Positions 1-5,492 of a stretch of 5,492 bases of DNA are shown in pieces (the stretch's first letter is position 1; every line of letters starts with the position of its first letter). The translations under genes were made by a program, and so were the position numbers. The notes beneath the pieces are model-generated. The model did not search any database, was not told the DNA's origin, and was given only the letters and a program-made list of their open reading frames with translations. The DNA is from Candidatus Competibacteraceae bacterium. GTDB taxonomy: Bacteria > Pseudomonadota > Gammaproteobacteria > Competibacterales > Competibacteraceae. The stretch spans positions 1 to 5,492 of the forward strand of contig JAGRHM010000421.1 of NCBI GenBank assembly GCA_020445005.1, given 5' to 3'.

Positions 1-2
1 AG

Positions 3-872
3 GCGGAATGGCCGCCGACCGTGCAGGCTTCACCTCGTCAAGAACAGAGCCTCTGGAAAGCCTTCCGCGCCGCCTGTGACGCGGTCTTCGCCCGTCGCCA
101 GGCCGAATATCAAGCCGCCGATAGCGAACGCCAGATCCACTTGGCTAGCAAACAGGCGTTGTGTGAGGAAATCGAAGCGCTGGCTGAGGTCGATTATGAG
201 CATTTGTCGCAAGCGCGAGCCCGATTGCAGGCGGCCCAGCAGGAGTGGGACGCCATTGGCCCCATACCCCGGACGGAACAACGCGCCCTTGAGCAGCGCT
301 TTGACGCGGCAGTCCGCCAGTTTGTTGACCGTGAACAGGCACTGCGCCGACACCATGCTGAACAGGTTTTCCAGCGCCTGCATCAGTACTCGCGATTGTG
401 CGCGCAATTGGAGGTGCTACTCACCCTGCAGTCGGTCGACGCGGCTGTGTTGGAAACTTTACAACAGGAATGGGCGACCTTGCCGGAACTACCCGATGCG
501 CTTAAAGAACCGATGCAGCGCCGCTTTAGCCGGGTCTGTCAGGCGCTGACCGGCCCTCCTGAGCAGGCGGACTGTTTGCGCGCGGAACTGCAAGGCAACC
601 TGGAACGCAAGAAAATCTGGTGTGTCTGCATGGAAATCGTGGCCGGAATGGAATCGCCGCCCGCTTTCGCGCAGATGCGGATGGAATATCAGGTTGCCCG
701 ACTGTCGGCTTCTCTGGCTGGAGACGTTGCTAAACCTGAGGCGCTTTACGACCCCAAGGCGCTAGGCGAACAATGGCGCTTGATCGGCGCGCTGCCTCCT
801 GATGAGGAAGCGGAACTGGACGCCCGGTTCTTGAACGCGCTGCAAACCTGGCGGCAACGCGAGAAGGTCTAA
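3..872 (+). CDS. DUF349 domain-containing protein, C-terminal part (5' truncated by window edge)
   Basis: The reading frame is open from base 3 and stops at TAA 870-872. A GTG at 21 is in frame, but codons upstream of it continue the same repeat (A-E-W-P-P-T before V-Q-A), so the true start lies outside the window. The visible ~289 residues are highly charged, helical and soluble, with no signal peptide or membrane segment. At least three DUF349-like repeats can be seen, each with a conserved Trp, a turn and an Arg/Phe helix: LWKAFRAACDAVFARR near the left edge, then QQEWDAIGPIPRTEQRALEQRF, then QQEWATLPELP...QRRF. A fourth, weaker unit is QWRLIGALPPDEEAELDARF near the C-terminus. The stretch ESPPAFAQMRMEYQVARLS resembles the conserved C-terminal region of large gammaproteobacterial DUF349 proteins. 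The family has no firmly assigned biochemical role. The gene converges with the HTH gene and a hairpin lies between them. Confidence 0.85.
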   Translation, partial: AEWPPTVQASPRQEQSLWKAFRAACDAVFARRQAEYQAADSERQIHLASKQALCEEIEALAEVDYEHLSQARARLQAAQQEWDAIGPIPRTEQRALEQRFDAAVRQFVDREQALRRHHAEQVFQRLHQYSRLCAQLEVLLTLQSVDAAVLETLQQEWATLPELPDALKEPMQRRFSRVCQALTGPPEQADCLRAELQGNLERKKIWCVCMEIVAGMESPPAFAQMRMEYQVARLSASLAGDVAKPEALYDPKALGEQWRLIGALPPDEEAELDARFLNALQTWRQREKV

Positions 873-904
873 ACTAGAATTTACGCATTGATAGGAGGTT
901 GAAA

Positions 905-928
905 GATCCACAATTTTCGTTGTGAATC
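905..928. terminator. Inverted repeat between convergent genes: terminator and/or protein-binding palindrome (site A)
   Basis: GATcCACAA, a 6-nt loop, then TTGTGaATC form an 8-bp stem with one mismatch. It lies 32 bp after the DUF349 stop and 4 bp beyond the HTH stop on the minus strand. Position suits a terminator for the minus-strand operon, possibly for both directions. However, the stem is AT-rich and the T-tract that follows on the minus strand (TCTTTC) is poor. The core CACAA-N6-TTGTG (909-924) recurs with identical spacing at 3566-3581 and 3665-3680, so a protein-binding role is an equally good reading. Confidence 0.45.
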
Positions 929-994
929 ACCGTTAGCTATTCCCGGATCTGAGGCGCTTACTCAACGCCTGTTGAGAGATGCCCAAGAGCTTAG
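909..994. repeat. Direct repeat copy 1 (3' end of HTH gene plus palindrome A)
   Basis: A hand alignment of 909-994 with 3665-3750 is gap-free over 86 bp with 15 mismatches (83% identity). The repeat contains the last ~19 codons of the HTH gene, its stop codon, and the downstream palindrome. Both copies have the same orientation and flank the chemoreceptor and the intact HTH gene. Confidence 0.85.
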
Positions 995-1229
995 CGGCGG
1001 CCGTCTGGTTACCACCGGATCGGCGCAGGGCTTCCTGGATCAGGAGACCTGTAGCTTGCTTCAGAGTAGGCATATGAGAAGTAAAATAGAGAAGTGTGTC
1101 GTCACTGGCTAATTCAGGCGCAGCAGGGGTACCTGCTACGCTTTGAATCAGATAAGGGCAGTGTTCTCGATATGGACATGACGTTCCACAATGTATTGAT
1201 AATGTTAAGTTAACCAGATTAATATCCAT
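933..1229 (-). CDS. Small Fis-type helix-turn-helix protein with N-terminal Cys/His cluster
   Basis: A 98-residue protein, ATG at 1229, TAA at 933-935. Residues ~57-94 are a Fis-type HTH (HTH_8 family) like that at the C-terminus of sigma-54 activators: LIQEALRRSGGNQTAAAKLL, then GISQQALSKRLR as recognition helix. The GNQT-AA-LLGI core is diagnostic. There is no AAA+ ATPase domain, so it cannot itself activate sigma-54 polymerase. The N-terminus has Cys14, Cys18 and Cys24 (C-X3-C-X5-C) flanked by His13 and His23, which could hold a metal or act as a thiol switch; this is inference. It matches E. coli Fis in length, but the N-terminal half looks unrelated. The start is 21 bp after the chemoreceptor stop with a weak AGG 9 nt upstream, so the two genes are probably co-transcribed. 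It probably acts as a DNA-binding dimer on nearby palindromes. A decayed copy lies at 3689-3750. Confidence 0.82.
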   Translation of the reverse strand: MDINLVNLTLSIHCGTSCPYREHCPYLIQSVAGTPAAPELASDDTLLYFTSHMPTLKQATGLLIQEALRRSGGNQTAAAKLLGISQQALSKRLRSGNS

Positions 1230-1250
1230 GTCTCTATACCTATAGCCCTA

Positions 1251-3434
1251 CTAAATTTTGGAGGCTACTTTTTTCAGGAGCGCCACGATATGATCGGACA
1301 TGCAGTTGACCTGGGTCAGCTCCGCCTCGGCTTGATTGGTCTTCCCCTCTTTTTTCAAGGAAACCAGTCTCTTGATCCGGGTATGGAATTGGGTATGTTC
1401 TTTCTCCATTGCCTGCATTTCATGGAAATGTCCATATTTCTGCATGCCACTCGAATAAATCCACTTCCCCAGATTGCAGTCCCGATGCGAAGTCAGTTGT
1501 GCTTCGGTCAGCGCCTCCTGACCATCCAGATAACGCCGTAACCGCGCCTTCCAGGCCAGGTGTTTTTTCGCCGCCAAGGTGAAATCGATGCCGGCTGTCG
1601 TGTGCTGGTCCAGCGTGAAGAAACCCATCAAGCTCTGGAGCTCACGGACCTGATCGCTCATGGACTGGCCGGTGGCAGCGGTCTGCTCGACCAGAGCCGC
1701 ATTCTGTTGCGTGGCCCGGTCCATTTGCAGAATGGCTTGGTTGATTTGTTCGATACCACTGGCCTGCTCGTGAGCGGCGGTGGTCATCTCGGCGACAATG
1801 TCGCTGACTCTCTTGATGGCGGTGACGATCTCTCTCAGGGTTTGGCCGGATTGCTCGACCAACTGGCTGCCGTCTTTCACCTTGCTGACGCTGTCAGTGA
1901 TCAGGGTCTTGATCTCCTTGGCGGCATCGGCGCTGCGCTGGGCCAGTTTGCGCACCTCGCCAGCGACCACCGCGAAACCTCGCCCTTGTTCGCCGGCTCG
2001 TGCCGCTTCCACCGCCGCATTCAAAGCCAGCAGGTTGGTCTGAAAGGCGATTTCATCGATCACGCCGATGATGTCGCCAATCTGGCGGCTGCTCTGATGA
2101 ATGGCGCTCATGGCGGCAACCGCCTGGTCGACCACCTGGCCACCTTGTTCCGCTTGCGACCGGGCGGCGCCGGCCAGTTGGTTGGCCTGTCTCGCGTTGT
2201 CGGCGTTTTGCTTAACCGTGCTGGTCAGCTCTTCCATCGAGGCGGCGGTTTCCTCCAGAGAGGCGGCTTGGTCCTCGGTGCGCTGCGCCAAGTCGGTACT
2301 GCCCTGAGCGATTTCGGCAACGGACAAATTGACTTGGTCAGTAACCTGAGCGGCTTGGGTCACTACCCCTTTCAACTGCGTCGCCATGTCGCGCATGGCG
2401 GCATAAACGCCGGTCTCCTTACCGGTATCGGTAAAGTGCACCGTCAAGTCGCCCGCGGCAATCTGGCCAGTAAGCGCTGCCATTTCGGCCGGTTCGCCGC
2501 CAATCGGACGCCGGATAGAGCGCACGATCCACCCAACGACGAGCGCACTGACCGCGAAGACCAGCCCCATGATGACTAAGATAAGATTGCGCGTGTACGC
2601 CATCTCCGCCACGAAACCGCTGCGATCCACCAGCATTTCCAACACCCCGATAGGGTCGCCGGAATAATTTTTGACGGCTCGGGCATAGACAGTCATCGGT
2701 CGACCTGCGAAGTCTGCGTGTTGCACAACAGTTTCCCCGCTTAGCACTGCTTGTAACTGCTGATCGGGCAATAGGGAATGTTCACCATAGGTCGAATATA
2801 GCGCCTTGAAGTTTTGCTCTTGTTGGGTAAATAGCGCGACCTCTACGCCATGTCGGGCCTTGAAACGATCAAAGAACGCTTGATCAAAGGCCATCCCGAA
2901 CTCTACGGAGCCGAGGCGCCGGCCCTGCAGCGAGATCGGCGCGATACCCCGGATTCCCAGGCCAGCCACGCCGCTTTCCAGCCCATTGACCGCTTTGCCT
3001 GTGGTGTTCACTTCCACGACTGTTGGGCGTATCGCTGATAAATCGTCCCCGAACTTTTCCAGCTTATGAAACCGCACCAGTGAAGTCGCCGGCGGTGTGT
3101 GAAATTGAAACTGGTCGACGCTATAGCTTTTGGTAAGCACCTGGTAGGCAGGCTGGATCAGCGTCAGTAGCTGTTCACGATCCCTATTAGCCATCGCTTG
3201 TTGAACAACAGGCATGTTTGCTAATAAGACACTCAGCGTCTCAGCGGTCTGACTTTGGGAGGCAATAGCCTGAGTCATTAATTCGGACGTTTTATGAGCT
3301 TCCCGTTTTTCAGCCTCGAACAACAACTCTTGAAACCGGAAAAACGCTGTGATGGCAACAGCCAGAATGGCAGAAATTAAAAGCAGACTGATGGCAAGCC
3401 CAATGCGGGTACTGATTTTTATATTTTTAAACAT
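1251..3434 (-). CDS. Methyl-accepting chemotaxis protein with dCache-type sensor and C-terminal CZB zinc-binding domain
   Basis: A 727-residue inner-membrane chemoreceptor that signals through CheA/CheW. Order of parts: TM1 (about 12-31); periplasmic sensor (about 40-280) with [13 protein letters not shown] (111-123), FGDDLS (128-133) and [13 protein letters not shown] (151-163), typical of the dCache_3 double-Cache family; TM2 (about 283-304); HAMP (about 303-355, with [14 protein letters not shown]); methylation helices and signalling domain (about 360-600) with the hairpin tip [20 protein letters not shown] at 459-478. The C-terminal part (about 617-720) is a CZB domain. HLAWK gives His625, DCNLGKW gives Cys653, and MEKEHTQFH gives His680 and His684. 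These match the 3-His/1-Cys ligand set and spacing known for CZB proteins such as DgcZ. No C-terminal CheR-tethering pentapeptide is present. ATG 3434 is preceded by a modest GAG 7 nt upstream. The periplasmic ligand cannot be read from the sequence; CZB domains in other proteins respond to zinc or oxidants. First gene of a probable operon with the HTH gene. Confidence 0.95.
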   Translation of the reverse strand: MFKNIKISTRIGLAISLLLISAILAVAITAFFRFQELLFEAEKREAHKTSELMTQAIASQSQTAETLSVLLANMPVVQQAMANRDREQLLTLIQPAYQVLTKSYSVDQFQFHTPPATSLVRFHKLEKFGDDLSAIRPTVVEVNTTGKAVNGLESGVAGLGIRGIAPISLQGRRLGSVEFGMAFDQAFFDRFKARHGVEVALFTQQEQNFKALYSTYGEHSLLPDQQLQAVLSGETVVQHADFAGRPMTVYARAVKNYSGDPIGVLEMLVDRSGFVAEMAYTRNLILVIMGLVFAVSALVVGWIVRSIRRPIGGEPAEMAALTGQIAAGDLTVHFTDTGKETGVYAAMRDMATQLKGVVTQAAQVTDQVNLSVAEIAQGSTDLAQRTEDQAASLEETAASMEELTSTVKQNADNARQANQLAGAARSQAEQGGQVVDQAVAAMSAIHQSSRQIGDIIGVIDEIAFQTNLLALNAAVEAARAGEQGRGFAVVAGEVRKLAQRSADAAKEIKTLITDSVSKVKDGSQLVEQSGQTLREIVTAIKRVSDIVAEMTTAAHEQASGIEQINQAILQMDRATQQNAALVEQTAATGQSMSDQVRELQSLMGFFTLDQHTTAGIDFTLAAKKHLAWKARLRRYLDGQEALTEAQLTSHRDCNLGKWIYSSGMQKYGHFHEMQAMEKEHTQFHTRIKRLVSLKKEGKTNQAEAELTQVNCMSDHIVALLKKVASKI

Positions 3435-3476
3435 AAAGTTACTCTATGTTTTTTGTTGCATGAATTAATATATTAA

Positions 3477-3493
3477 TGCAAATATTATGCCAA
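3477..3493 (-). promoter_or_regulatory. Sigma-54 (RpoN) -24/-12 promoter of the chemoreceptor operon
   Basis: Read on the minus strand the sequence is TTGGCATAATATTTGCA. It has GG (3491-3490) and GC (3479-3478) with exactly 10 bases between them, plus the flanking TTGGCA and TTGC of the RpoN consensus. The predicted transcription start is near 3466, giving a ~32-nt leader before the ATG at 3434. IHF and palindrome sites lie upstream in the expected order. Confidence 0.72.
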
Positions 3494-3508
3494 TTATCAC
3501 ATATAAAA

Positions 3509-3521
3509 TAACATATTGATT
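3509..3521 (-). promoter_or_regulatory. Predicted IHF binding site
   Basis: The minus strand reads AATCAATATGTTA, an exact match to the IHF consensus WATCAA-N4-TTR. Its centre is ~49 bp upstream of the predicted sigma-54 start, between the promoter and the upstream palindromes, and it is surrounded by A/T tracts. That is the usual place for an IHF bend that brings an enhancer-bound activator to RpoN polymerase. In AT-rich DNA a chance match is possible, so the context carries much of the weight. Confidence 0.5.
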
Positions 3522-3560
3522 TTAATATATTTAAAAAAACAATATTTGAGGAGAAAGCCA

Positions 3561-3586
3561 GTTGCCACAATTAATGTTGTGGCAAC
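3561..3586. promoter_or_regulatory. Palindrome B, candidate upstream activator/operator site
   Basis: Perfect 10-bp arms, GTTGCCACAA (3561-3570) and TTGTGGCAAC (3577-3586), flank a 6-nt centre. Its middle lies ~108 bp upstream of the predicted sigma-54 start. No T-tract follows on either strand and no gene ends here, so it is unlikely to be a terminator. It shares the CACAA-N6-TTGTG core with sites A and C. Confidence 0.6.
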
Positions 3587-3658
3587 CCAAATCCATGAGA
3601 CTTTTTTATTCAGTTAATTCAATTGAATAAAAGAAGTAGATTACTAACAATAAAAGTT

Positions 3659-3686
3659 GTTGTTCACAATTTTTATTGTGAACAAC
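3659..3686. promoter_or_regulatory. Palindrome C, candidate upstream activator/operator site (possible relic terminator)
   Basis: Perfect 12-bp arms, GTTGTTCACAAT (3659-3670) and ATTGTGAACAAC (3675-3686), flank TTTT. It is the strongest inverted repeat in the window. Its centre is ~207 bp upstream of the predicted sigma-54 start and 99 bp from the centre of palindrome B. It also lies immediately after the stop of the decayed HTH copy and is followed on the minus strand by AACTTTTATT, so a terminator origin is possible. The core CACAA-N6-TTGTG is at 3665-3680. Confidence 0.6.
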
Positions 3687-3750
3687 CGTCAGTCATTCTG
3701 GGATTTGAGGCGTTTACTCAACACCTGCTGGGAGATGCCCGAGAGCTTAG
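3665..3750. repeat. Direct repeat copy 2 (3' end of HTH relic plus palindrome C)
   Basis: This is the partner of 909-994, in the same orientation, 83% identical over 86 bp without gaps. Similarity stops abruptly just after 3750, where sequence resembling a transposase begins. Confidence 0.85.
3689..3750 (-). pseudogene. Decayed second copy of the Fis-type HTH gene (3' fragment)
   Basis: The last ~19 codons of a paralogue of the 933-1229 gene remain: KLSGISQQVLSKRLKSQND and a TGA at 3689-3691, against KLLGISQQALSKRLRSGNS in the intact gene. The recognition helix is kept with conservative changes (A to V, R to K) and several silent substitutions, so the copy was under coding selection for a while after duplication. 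The first part of the HTH (with GNQTAAA) is absent, replaced by unrelated sequence. The minus-strand frame stays open to an ATG at 3889, which would give a 66-residue chimera, but the upstream portion looks like an accidental read-through. A possible 5' remnant of the same gene lies near 3885-3930. Confidence 0.75.
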
Positions 3751-3866
3751 AGACCGTACAAAAAATCAATCTTGGGAGTATCGTTTTCCCGGAGTAAAAA
3801 ACGATTGACACTATCGTGACTGATTGCCATAACTTCCCCAACCGACCGCAGATCGAGGAACGGGGT
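3747..3866 (-). pseudogene. Probable transposase relic (N-terminal fragment)
   Basis: The minus-strand frame from 3866 to the stop at 3747-3749 reads FLDLRSVGEVM, then AISHDSVNRFLLRENDTPK, then IDFLYGL and stop. The pattern [L/I]SHDSVNRFLLRE followed by a short helix resembles the N-terminal region of IS4/IS701-like DDE transposases, from memory of the family. Only ~39 residues remain. The frame is closed by TGA at 3867-3869 upstream and ends where the HTH repeat begins, and no inverted terminal repeats or target duplication could be recognised. It sits exactly where the HTH relic loses its upstream part, consistent with an insertion followed by decay. It overlaps the HTH relic by a few bases in another frame. 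Confidence 0.4.
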
Positions 3867-3974
3867 TCACTTAACAAAAAAACAGCCATACATGGCTAAC
3901 GTACACAGTGTCGTCAGTGGACGACTGCGGATTCTCATGAGAGCAGACCTTGATCGCTTAGATTTATTTCATCG

Positions 3975-3990
3975 ATCATAATTATATGAT
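3975..3990. promoter_or_regulatory. AT-rich palindrome upstream of the transporter gene
   Basis: ATCATA (3975-3980) and TATGAT (3985-3990) form perfect 6-bp arms around ATTA, 58 bp before the transporter GTG. It could be an operator or part of a promoter (TATGAT resembles a -10 element), but no well-spaced -35 was found. The DNA is AT-rich and chance occurrence is plausible. Confidence 0.25.
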
Positions 3991-4024
3991 GTTTGTCAAT
4001 GCGTAAGTTCTATAAACCGGGATT

Positions 4025-4044
4025 GGCGCGTCTTACCCGGCGCC
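4025..4044 (+). promoter_or_regulatory. Possible GC-rich hairpin over the transporter translation-start region
   Basis: GGCGC (4025-4029) and GCGCC (4040-4044) can pair around a 10-nt loop, ending 4 nt before the GTG. This occupies the place where a ribosome-binding site would be expected, and none is seen. The stem is short, so the call is tentative. Confidence 0.2.
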
Positions 4045-4048
4045 GCCT

Positions 4049-4918
4049 GTGAAACCTGGCGATCTCTTGCTGGCGTTGCTGGCGAATGTCGCCTGGTCGC
4101 TGAATTTCCTGGCGGGAAAAGCTGGCGTCGAGCATTTTCCGCCGCTGATGTTCACCACGCTGCGCTTCACAGTGCTGATTCTGCTGTTATGGCCCTGGCT
4201 GCGTTGGTGGCCGGGAAAAATGCGGCCTATACTAGAAATCAGTTTTCTGTTGGGTGTCTTCCATTTCAGCATGATTTTCATCGGGCTGGATGTCAGCGGG
4301 GACATTTCCTCAGTGGCGATCGCTGCGCAACTCTATGTCCCGTTCTCGGCGCTGCTGGCGGTGGTCTGGCTGGGCGAGCGGCTGGACCGTTGGCGAATCG
4401 GTGGAATTGTCGCTGCTTTTGCCGGCGTGATGGTCATTAGCTTCGATCCAACGGTGATAGCCCATCTGGATGCTCTGGCCTGGATCGCCGGCGCTTCGCT
4501 GGTCATGGCGATAGCAACGATTCTGATGCGCCGTTTATCCGGCGTCAGCGTATTCACGCTCCAAGCCTGGATTGGCGCAGTCGCTGCTCCCTGTTTGTTG
4601 CTGCTGTCGCTGCTGCTGGAACAGGGACAGGTCGAGGCGCTCCGCACGGCTGACTGGCTGGATTTTGCGACTCCGGTCTATTCAGCAGTTGGCGCTTCGC
4701 TGGTTGGACATGGCATTGTTTATTACCTGCTGACTCGTTATCCAGTCAGTCTGATTACGCCGCTGTTATTGCTAACGCCCATGCTGGCGGTGCTGCTCGG
4801 CGTACTGGTGTGGGGCGATCATCTGACCTGGAAACTGCTGCTAGGCGGTTTTATGACCTTAATAGGCATCGCAGTGATCACCTTGCAGGCATCGCCGCCG
4901 CCGACCGCAGAAAAATAA
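4049..4918 (+). CDS. EamA/DMT superfamily transporter
   Basis: A 289-residue integral membrane protein of the drug/metabolite transporter superfamily, which moves small metabolites across the inner membrane, usually outward. It has the expected length, about 10 hydrophobic helices and two tandem EamA repeats (about 5-131 and 145-279). The first repeat opens with LLALLANVAWSLNFLAGKAG and FPPLMFTTLRF, a pattern typical of EamA proteins. Each repeat ends with the characteristic acidic loop and last helix: WLGERLDRWRIGGIVAAFAG and WGDHLTWKLLLGGFMTLIG. The start is taken at GTG 4049 because it yields MKPGDLLLALL at the usual distance from the first helix; the frame has no ATG or GTG between it and the stop at 4013-4015. 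No Shine-Dalgarno sequence is visible upstream. The substrate cannot be assigned; amino-acid or cysteine-pathway metabolites are known for relatives only. It ends 7 bp from convergent cbiD. Confidence 0.9.
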   Translation: MKPGDLLLALLANVAWSLNFLAGKAGVEHFPPLMFTTLRFTVLILLLWPWLRWWPGKMRPILEISFLLGVFHFSMIFIGLDVSGDISSVAIAAQLYVPFSALLAVVWLGERLDRWRIGGIVAAFAGVMVISFDPTVIAHLDALAWIAGASLVMAIATILMRRLSGVSVFTLQAWIGAVAAPCLLLLSLLLEQGQVEALRTADWLDFATPVYSAVGASLVGHGIVYYLLTRYPVSLITPLLLLTPMLAVLLGVLVWGDHLTWKLLLGGFMTLIGIAVITLQASPPPTAEK

Positions 4919-4925
4919 AGGTCAT

Positions 4926-5492
4926 TTACTTTCCTTGTGTAAAACCAGCATGACCCACTGGATTGCCCTCCCGATCAATGGCCCATACTTCCACTGCCGT
5001 CTTGGGCGGCAGGATGGCATCCGCCTGATCGCGGGCCATTGTGCAAATGCGTTCGCCAAGCGGCAATCCCGCCGCGTGAGCTAGCGCCAGCGCCCGCTGA
5101 CTGGTATTCGCCGTGCGCATCGCCTCCTGTAACCGATGGTCTGCGCCAAGTCCCGCCGCTTCCATGGCCAACAAGGGCAGATCCACACTGGAATGGCGGC
5201 TATGCAGATTGAGATGTCCCGCCGCCAGTTTGCTGATCTTGCCAAAGCCGCCCACCAGGCTAAGGCGCGGAATGGGCGCTCGCCGCAAGTGTTTCAATAC
5301 CGCCCCGGCAAAATCGCCCATCTCAATCAGCGCCATGTCCGGCAAACCATAATATTCACGAATCATCCGTTCACTGGCAGCACCGGTGCAGGCGGCAATA
5401 TGCATGAGACCATTGGCGCGGGCCACCTCAATCGCCTGTTGAATTGAAGCAATATAGGCGGAACAGGAGAACGGTCGGACAATGCCGGTCGT
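4926..5492 (-). CDS. cbiD: Cobalt-precorrin-5B C1-methyltransferase, C-terminal half (5' truncated by window edge)
   Basis: CbiD is the SAM-dependent C1-methyltransferase of the anaerobic (early cobalt insertion) cobalamin pathway and is cytoplasmic. The frame is open to the right edge; the GTG at 5426 is internal, because codons upstream of it encode [17 protein letters not shown] and continue into ARANG, a hallmark CbiD stretch. Further family motifs are [10 protein letters not shown], then [20 protein letters not shown], then [20 protein letters not shown]. The ~188 visible residues are about half of a typical 360-380-residue CbiD. TAA is at 4926-4928. No further cobalamin gene follows it here, so it is the last gene of its transcription unit, converging on the transporter with a 7-bp gap. 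Expression controls would lie outside the window. Confidence 0.93.
   Translation of the reverse strand, partial: TTGIVRPFSCSAYIASIQQAIEVARANGLMHIAACTGAASERMIREYYGLPDMALIEMGDFAGAVLKHLRRAPIPRLSLVGGFGKISKLAAGHLNLHSRHSSVDLPLLAMEAAGLGADHRLQEAMRTANTSQRALALAHAAGLPLGERICTMARDQADAILPPKTAVEVWAIDREGNPVGHAGFTQGK

Noticed and set aside
1560..2579. Long plus-strand open frame (339 codons) opposite the chemoreceptor
   Set aside because: It lies antisense to an unmistakable chemoreceptor coding region, has no recognisable domain, and arises from the codon bias of that gene.
3561..3586. Palindrome B as a rho-independent terminator
   Set aside because: No T-tract follows on either strand and no gene ends nearby; position upstream of a sigma-54 promoter favours a binding site.
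3566..3680. NifA-type upstream activator sites (TGT-N10-ACA)
   Set aside because: The palindromes read ACA-N8-TGT in their core, the reverse arrangement and wrong spacing.
3561..3686. CRISPR-like repeats
   Set aside because: Only two related palindromes 99 bp apart, with no conserved repeat length or spacers and no cas genes.
3623..3808. 61-codon plus-strand frame over palindrome C
   Set aside because: It runs antisense to the HTH relic and through the palindrome, with no homology or ribosome-binding site.
3689..3889. 66-codon minus-strand frame as an intact small HTH protein
   Set aside because: Only the last ~19 residues match the HTH family; the rest is a different frame through the transposase-like stretch and the first HTH helices are missing, so it is treated as a pseudogene remnant.
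3993..4016. TTGTCA ... TATAAA as a sigma-70 promoter for the transporter
   Set aside because: The spacer is only 12 bp, too short for a standard -35/-10 pair.
4333..4647. Minus-strand frame inside the transporter gene
   Set aside because: It is antisense to a well-supported membrane transporter and shows no domain of its own.

Overview
The window looks like a chromosomal segment of a Gram-negative proteobacterium, most likely a gammaproteobacterium. The evidence is a DUF349 multi-repeat protein, a zinc-binding (CZB) chemoreceptor, a sigma-54 type promoter with a Fis-type DNA-binding domain nearby, and the anaerobic-pathway cobalamin enzyme CbiD. Coding GC is moderate to high, while the intergenic region upstream of the chemoreceptor is strongly AT-rich. 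Genus-level placement is not possible from this sequence alone.

Layout. Bases 3-872 (+) are the C-terminal part of a DUF349 protein that runs off the left edge. It converges on a minus-strand pair: a 727-residue methyl-accepting chemotaxis protein (1251-3434) followed 21 bp downstream by a 98-residue protein (933-1229) with a short cysteine cluster and a Fis-type helix-turn-helix. A hairpin/palindrome (905-928) lies between the converging genes. Bases 3435-4048 hold no intact gene but are dense in signals. Reading upstream from the chemoreceptor start there is a well-formed sigma-54 -24/-12 element (3477-3493), a full IHF consensus match (3509-3521), and two long palindromes (3561-3586 and 3659-3686). 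Beyond them are a decayed second copy of the HTH gene (3689-3750) and a likely transposase relic (about 3747-3866). Bases 4049-4918 (+) encode an EamA/DMT-type transporter. It ends 7 bp from the end of a convergent, right-edge-truncated cbiD (4926-5492, minus).

How it fits together. The region upstream of the chemoreceptor has the standard layout of an enhancer-dependent sigma-54 promoter: promoter, IHF bend site, then activator palindromes about 108 and 207 bp upstream of the predicted start. The same palindrome core, CACAA-N6-TTGTG, occurs three times, twice next to the 3' end of an HTH gene copy. The small HTH protein carries the type of DNA-binding domain found at the C-terminus of sigma-54 activators but has no AAA+ domain. 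The main hypothesis is that it binds these palindromes and controls the chemoreceptor, either with or against a full-length activator encoded elsewhere. An 83% identical 86-bp direct repeat (909-994 and 3665-3750) flanks the chemoreceptor/HTH pair and suggests an ancestral tandem duplication, later eroded by deletion and a mobile element.
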